From positions 17,125,501-17,189,500 of the forward strand of contig CM050656.1 of NCBI GenBank assembly GCA_027574665.1: a stretch of DNA of 64,000 nucleotides. Direction: 5' to 3'. The notes under the pieces were generated by a model. The model was given only the letters and a program-made list of their open reading frames with translations. It searched no databases and was not told the DNA's origin. This DNA comes from Rhynochetos jubatus. Taxonomy: Eukaryota > Chordata > Aves > Eurypygiformes > Rhynochetidae. Within the stretch, counting starts at the first letter, position 1. Each line of letters starts with the position of its first letter. Shown here piece by piece: positions 60,601 to 64,000 of this stretch. A program made the translations under genes and the position numbers.

Positions 60601-62882
60601 GGCTCTTAATTTTCCTGTAGGTAGAGACAGCAGAACTAGAAAGCCTGTCATCTTCTCTATAGCAGAGACCTTTTTTTTTTTCTATGCTAGTTTCCAAAAG
60701 GCACAAATGCTTTTCAATTCTCTCCTCCAAAATGAATCCATTTTAAGTCAGCAATTAGCGGATACAATATTGTGCCACAGATGAGGAATCACTCTGAAAA
60801 TATGTTAAATGCTTCTTTACTACATAGCAATAATACAAATTTTATTTCTCTAACAACAGCTTGAAAGCAAAGAGCTAGTTGTTCAGCATTCTGGATGGAT
60901 GAATACAACTGTGTCTGTTGACAAAACTGTGGGAAATAACACTTTCTTCAGCATTGCATGGAATCTATCTCAGCCGTTTTTTTTCCTGAGGGACCCTAAA
61001 GGAAAAGAATATGGAAGCTCAGACTTTACAACTGATGATTCAAACCCAAACACAGCTAGACTCAGTATAAGTGGCACTGCAGAGGTAAAGACTGAATATT
61101 TTCTTTCATTTTCTGAATTAACACTTCCTATAGACTAGCACATAGCTTTTCTTTAATTAATTTTTTAATTGTATACGGGAAACAATGGCCCTGTTAGAAC
61201 ATAAAGCTTTTTTTGCTAGTGTTTTATACTTTTGTATTTTATTTGCAGGTGGGTGATTGGCAGTTTTATATTCAAAATATTCATACAGCAACTCAATCTA
61301 TATCAGTAACAGCTGCCTCTCGACCAGCATCTTCTGATGTTCCTCCTGTGAGCACTGCAGTTCACTTGAACAGGGCAAATAGAGCATTTAATCCAGTTGC
61401 TGTTTATGCAGAGGTTAGGCAAGGATTTTTGTCTGTTCTTGGTGCAACTGTGATAGCCACCATAGAGAAGGATAGTGTTCCAGCAGTAACGCTTGAACTT
61501 CTTGATAATGGAGCAGGTAAGGTTCCATACACATACTAAAAACCTTTGCATTTATGCATCTTGGAATCCAAGTCTGCATGCTCTCCTCAGATTTCTCACC
61601 AAGGACTGAGTCATGGCTATGCCCTAAATCAAGAAAAAGTAAAAAGGGAAACAGAGAACCCTATGGCTTTAGAACAGAAGTAAGCTAAAAATCTTTTTCT
61701 TGGTGAGGAAAACAAAGACATGGGCCTTTACCTGAAAAATTGTTGCGTGTTCTTCCTGTGCTGTTACAGAGGGTGAAAGCAGAACTGTGCATGGTAGAAG
61801 GTACATATTGCTCAAATCTACTTTCTGAAAGCGTACTTCATGTAATCATCTGCCCCCAAGAAGCACAGTAAAAAGAAAATAAGCTCTTTTGTTAGTCTGT
61901 CTCCTATTCTATTAAGCTGGACTAGACTCTTAACATTAGCTCACCAATCATTCTATTTATCTCTTTTGCATGTTAAATAAGTGCGTCATTCTTTTCAATA
62001 ATAAGATATTATAACTAATAACTCCTTCTTAGAGCAATACCAAGACATTCCTGACATTCAGCATCCCTTGATCGCTTTTCCTCTCTTCCTTTTGTCTCAC
62101 CACTGCTGCAGACCTGTAGCTTTACGAGTCCAGTAGTAGCCAGCAGTGCCTCCTCATTCTGTCCTTACTTTCACACGTTGTTGTACTGAAAAATATAGTA
62201 AGATTTCAGTGTGTTATCATGTGTTTCTTAAACATCATCTATTTTCTGAACCCATGAGGTTATTTTTACATTGTTGACAGGCTTCAAAATAGGTAGCTTG
62301 GATGCCACCAGCAGATCACCTATCGCAGCTAGTCAGGAACACAAGTGCAATTAAAGAGAAGGTGTCCTGCCCTGATGAATTCCTGTACAAAGCTTATAAT
62401 ATGACATTTTTCTAATTTAAAGGTGCTTTATGTAGTAAATGGCCAATAAGTGTTAACTTGGTGGTTCCATACAGTAACAAGAGATTTACCTAGTTAAAAG
62501 TGTTAATGCAAAACGTTTCTTTTTAACAAAATACATATGAAGTGCAGTTTGTCATAATGGGACCACTCCTGTTTTTAAAGATGTCCACGTTACAAAAGCA
62601 CTGCCAGGTTTTCTGCATAGTAATGTTCAGGTTTTATGTTTATGTATGAACAGCAAAAATAACCTTGTTTACCAGCAGGTATCTTGAGATATTAATTCTT
62701 AATAATTCTATACCAAGGCGCTGACATTATGAAGAATGATGGAATTTACTCAAGGTACTTTACTTCTTTACAAGGCTCTGGAAGATACAGTGTAAAAGTG
62801 AATGCCCGTGGGAGAAATGCAACCACTAGACTTAGCCTCAAGCAAAATCGAGCCTTGTATATACACGGCTACAGAGAAAATG
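48504..62882 (+). CDS. CLCA1: CLCA1-type secreted metalloprotease, 3' end outside window
   Basis: CLCA proteins are secreted or membrane-anchored, self-cleaving zinc metalloproteases. CLCA1 is released into mucus and modulates the chloride channel TMEM16A; it is not itself a channel. Twelve exons join in one frame of 711 codons: 48504-48662, 50456-50596, 50830-50980, 51552-51669, 52423-52594, 54254-54478, 56290-56514, 57654-57831, 59433-59539, 60860-61084, 61249-61516 and 62718-62882. In order: signal peptide (1-21), N-terminal domain with H156-E157-x-x-H160 and D167-E168, cysteine-rich stretch, VWA domain with MIDAS residues D315, S317, S319, T386 and D416, then the beta-rich segment to N711. 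Family members run about 900-940 residues, so about 200 (fibronectin-type domain and C-terminus) lie beyond 64000. A full MIDAS and LLTDGED favour the CLCA1/CLCA4 branch over CLCA2, which has a degenerate MIDAS. The exact orthologue could be settled with the missing C-terminus. All splice phases fit and no break is seen. Confidence 0.93.
49042..49058 (+). repeat. Poly-G17 tract in intron 1
   Basis: Seventeen G in a row, followed by agggcgggcag. The run sits on the coding strand of CLCA1 intron 1, so the pre-mRNA could form a G-quadruplex. Homopolymer length may be unreliable in the assembly. Confidence 0.85.
50456..50596 (+). CDS. CLCA1: CLCA1-type exon 2
   Basis: A 141-nt exon, phase 0, with acceptor ttcattcctag and donor CAG|GTATGG. 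It encodes residues 54-100, including [20 protein letters not shown] and KIMIPKTWK, matching the family motif ASxYLFxATxxRxxFxNxxILIPxTWK. Confidence 0.92.
50830..50980 (+). CDS. CLCA1: CLCA1-type exon 3
   Basis: A 151-nt exon with acceptor ctttttcag and donor AAAG|GTAATA. It encodes residues 101-150 and the first base of Gly151: [20 protein letters not shown], then a cysteine, KEKG and [10 protein letters not shown]. This exon's counterpart in the upstream relic is readable, which allows a direct comparison. Confidence 0.93.
51552..51669 (+). CDS. CLCA1: CLCA1-type exon 4 (zinc HExxH motif)
   Basis: A 118-nt exon with acceptor tttttcaacag and donor ACAAG|GTATTA. It encodes residues 152-189 with [17 protein letters not shown]156 and H160 would bind zinc, E157 is the catalytic base, and the D167/E168 pair supplies the third ligand, as in mammalian CLCA1. 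The active site is intact. Confidence 0.95.
52423..52594 (+). CDS. CLCA1: CLCA1-type exon 5 (cysteine-rich)
   Basis: A 172-nt exon with acceptor ttttcccttag and donor TCT|GTAAGT. It completes Ser190 and encodes residues 191-247. It holds cysteines in [26 protein letters not shown] and LSCSVM, the disulphide-rich region after the catalytic domain. It is more diverged from mammals than its neighbours. Confidence 0.9.
53213..53715 (+). mobile_element. Solo ERVL-type LTR with 5-bp target duplication
   Basis: A 503-bp element running from TGTCCTGG to CCACAGCA, flanked on both sides by the 5-bp duplication ATGGG (53208-53212 and 53716-53720). It resembles the LTR at 38182 in order of motifs (ttaattttct near the start, aggggacacaaccagg, attaaac near the 3' end) but is older and more diverged. 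It lies in CLCA1 intron 5 in the sense orientation. No viral coding sequence remains. Confidence 0.85.
54254..54478 (+). CDS. CLCA1: CLCA1-type exon 6 (start of VWA domain)
   Basis: A 225-nt exon, phase 0, with acceptor gactttttag and donor CAG|GTAAGA. It encodes residues 248-322: [20 protein letters not shown], then [13 protein letters not shown], and ends with [10 protein letters not shown], which supplies the first MIDAS residues D315, S317 and S319. Mammalian CLCA1 has DKSGSM here. Confidence 0.94.
56021..56061. repeat. 17-bp direct repeat (24-bp period) in intron 6
   Basis: Two identical copies of tcagaagatggactttg start at 56021 and 56045, about 230 bp upstream of exon 7. It is probably a local duplication. 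Confidence 0.75.
56290..56514 (+). CDS. CLCA1: CLCA1-type exon 7 (VWA domain)
   Basis: A 225-nt exon, phase 0, with acceptor tttacatacag and donor AAG|GTAATG. It encodes residues 323-397, including [13 protein letters not shown] and [16 protein letters not shown]386 is the third MIDAS ligand. The human counterparts are GSWVGMVTFDS and GGTSICSG. Confidence 0.94.
57654..57831 (+). CDS. CLCA1: CLCA1-type exon 8 (end of VWA domain)
   Basis: A 178-nt exon after acceptor ttgatgcag. A second AG seven bases further in would hit a stop, so the first is used. It encodes residues 398-456, including [17 protein letters not shown] (D416 completes the MIDAS) and [20 protein letters not shown]. Donor ACAG|GTAAAT, phase 1. 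Confidence 0.94.
57832..59432 (+). other. CLCA1 intron 8 with an unexplained open frame
   Basis: The middle of this intron is richer in G and C than its surroundings (58500-59060) and has an unbroken plus-strand frame of 160 codons at 58773-59255. I do not recognise the product; pieces include [19 protein letters not shown] and [15 protein letters not shown]. It has no signal peptide or known domain and is not in phase as a CLCA exon. It could be a fragment of an unrecognised repeat. Confidence 0.35.
59433..59539 (+). CDS. CLCA1: CLCA1-type exon 9
   Basis: A 107-nt exon with acceptor cttgtcttacag and donor CAG|GTCTGA. It completes Gly457 and encodes residues 458-492, [20 protein letters not shown] then [15 protein letters not shown]. 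It matches the family segment that follows the VWA domain. Confidence 0.92.
60860..61084 (+). CDS. CLCA1: CLCA1-type exon 10
   Basis: A 225-nt exon, phase 0, with acceptor tctaacaacag and donor GAG|GTAAAG. It encodes residues 493-567: [30 protein letters not shown], then LRDPKGKEY. It is the start of the beta-rich segment, equivalent to mammalian DSTVGKDTxFLITW and LWDPSG. Confidence 0.93.
61249..61516 (+). CDS. CLCA1: CLCA1-type exon 11
   Basis: A 268-nt exon with acceptor tttatttgcag and donor GCAG|GTAAGG, phase 1. It encodes residues 568-656: [20 protein letters not shown], then [20 protein letters not shown] and [10 protein letters not shown]. It corresponds to the mammalian VGTWxYxLQ, VYAxIxQGxxPxLxAxVTAxIE and [10 protein letters not shown]. 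Confidence 0.93.
62718..62882 (+). CDS. CLCA1: CLCA1-type exon 12 (last exon in window)
   Basis: A 165-nt exon completing Gly657 and encoding residues 658-711: [20 protein letters not shown], then [12 protein letters not shown] and [10 protein letters not shown]. The mammalian pattern is ADxxKNDGxYSRYFT, NGRYSxKV and ALYIPGW. The region of the known self-cleavage site lies about here. The acceptor (ctataccaag) has a weak pyrimidine tract. The donor AATG|GTAAAG leaves phase 1, to be completed beyond 64000. Confidence 0.9.
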
Positions 62883-63029
62883 GTAAAGAACGTTTCTGAA
62901 ACAGACAATTCTTCGCATGATTTGATGTAGGGGGCTGAAAATACTTAGCAAATGGGATCGTTTAGATTCACAAAAATTGCATTTGATGTTAAAGGATGTT
63001 CCATCTATCATTTTCACTACAAAAATGAT

Positions 63030-63325
63030 AGCCTGCCCTCTCACCATGCAGGGGTACAGCCTGCCCCGGCCCAACCCTCCCCAACTTTCTTCACTGATGT
63101 GGCTGTCTGCCTGGCTGTCTCTCTCACATGCCACTCCTCTGTCCTTCCGCAGGTTCTCTTTGTTTTTCCCTCCGAAATATGTTAACACAGAGGCACTGGC
63201 TGGCTCAGCCTTGGCCAGAGGCAGGTCTGACTTGCAGCTGGGGAATCTTCTAGTAGCTTCTCACAGGAGCCATCTCAGTGACCCCTCCACCACTACCAAA
63301 ACCCCACCACAAAAACCCAATACAC
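63030..63325 (+). mobile_element. Possible LTR retrotransposon fragment
   Basis: A GC-richer block within AT-rich intron 12. Its end (ggctggctcagccttggcc, cttgcagctggggaatcttc, ccaccacaaaaacccaatac) resembles the 3' part of an endogenous-retrovirus LTR common in bird genomes. Boundaries are approximate and no target duplication was found. Confidence 0.4.
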
Positions 63326-64000
63326 CTATGTATGGGAACAGCATAAAATGCTGTTTTTAATCTAAAAAATTATTTTCTCTTACAGCCATGAGAGGGATAA
63401 ATATTGCTCAGAATCTGTATTTCAGCATCTCACAACAGGAATTTCAAATGTGTAATTATTCTTGAGAGTTTAAAATGGAGATTTGGGGTAAATAAATTCA
63501 GTATGCAGCATTGGTATAAAAATAACAGTGCTAGAAAACTTCAGTTTTGAAATGTCTTAATTTTTTTTTAGTACTTCTTCATCTTAATGCTTAAAAAAGT
63601 ATAGTTATTGCAATTCAATGCACCCATATTACACACTGTGAAATTTAGAAAAATCAATATAAAAATTGTGTAAGAAACTTATGTCCTGTATAAGGGGAAC
63701 TCTCTTAAGGCCTGCAATATGGGTGAAAAGATGGATAGAAGTACCTTATTGCAGCCATGACTCACCAGTATCTGCAACCTGCTTTACTGGTTGGATCATT
63801 TCCAAATTTGACACATTTCAGGCTTTGTCTTGGGTTTCCTAAATTTTATGCTGAGAATCCTGAGATCACCTTATTTTCTGTCTTTACTTCACTAACTTTC
63901 CACTAAATTTGAATAAACTTACAGGATGAGAAGAGATAATAAGAGATAATAAAAATTAAAAGAAAATGCCATTCAGAGTTCTGTCATGATGAAAGCTGAA
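63326..64000 (+). other. CLCA1 intron 12, right edge of window
   Basis: Intronic AT-rich DNA. A pyrimidine-rich acceptor (ttttctcttacag, ending near 63385) is followed by an open stretch that hits a stop and does not resemble the next CLCA exon, so I did not call an exon. The remaining CLCA1 exons are outside the window. Confidence 0.55.

Noticed and set aside
63386-63462. Candidate CLCA1 exon 13 after acceptor ttttctcttacag
   Set aside because: The phase-1 reading stops quickly and shows nothing of the NPPRPE-type family sequence expected there.

Overview
The window looks like avian nuclear DNA. It carries several CR1 LINE copies with the ATTCTA/ATTCTATG-type 3' tail, ERVL-type solo LTRs of a kind common in bird genomes, AT-rich introns with GT-AG boundaries, and a CpG-island promoter. 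I cannot name the species. It matches the vertebrate ODF2L-CLCA block (human 1p22.3), where ODF2L and the CLCA cluster lie side by side in opposite orientation.

Layout. Bases 1-19100 hold no gene I can support, only two CR1 fragments and short AT-rich repeats. About 19130-41000 on the minus strand is ODF2L (BCAP), a coiled-coil protein of centrioles, satellites and basal bodies. I could assemble 15 coding exons into one 603-codon frame with matching splice phases, plus a likely non-coding first exon in a CpG island (about 40690-41260). Near the presumed start of transcription is an RFX X-box-like palindrome. The first coding intron begins with GC (GC-AG). ODF2L introns carry CR1 copies and an ERVL-type LTR.

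Bases 41260-48440 separate ODF2L from the next gene and hold decayed CLCA exons. Three relics, in the order and spacing of CLCA exons 3, 4 and 5, lie at 45623-47165 on the plus strand. They have frameshifts and broken splice sites. Their residues resemble mammalian CLCA2 (as I recall it) more than the intact gene next door, so they are probably the remains of CLCA2.

From 48442 (TATA box) and 48504 (ATG) to the right edge on the plus strand is an intact CLCA1-type gene. Twelve exons give 711 codons in one frame: signal peptide, N-terminal domain with a zinc HExxH motif at residues 156-160, a VWA domain with a full MIDAS, and the beta-rich segment. The last exons (about 200 residues in the family) lie beyond base 64000. 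A solo ERVL-type LTR with a perfect 5-bp target duplication sits in its intron 5, and diverged 64-70-bp tandem repeats lie just upstream of its TATA box.

The two genes are divergent neighbours and are not known to share a pathway: ODF2L acts at centrioles and cilia, while CLCA1 is a secreted, mucus-associated metalloprotease. The most interesting feature is the CLCA2-like wreck between them.
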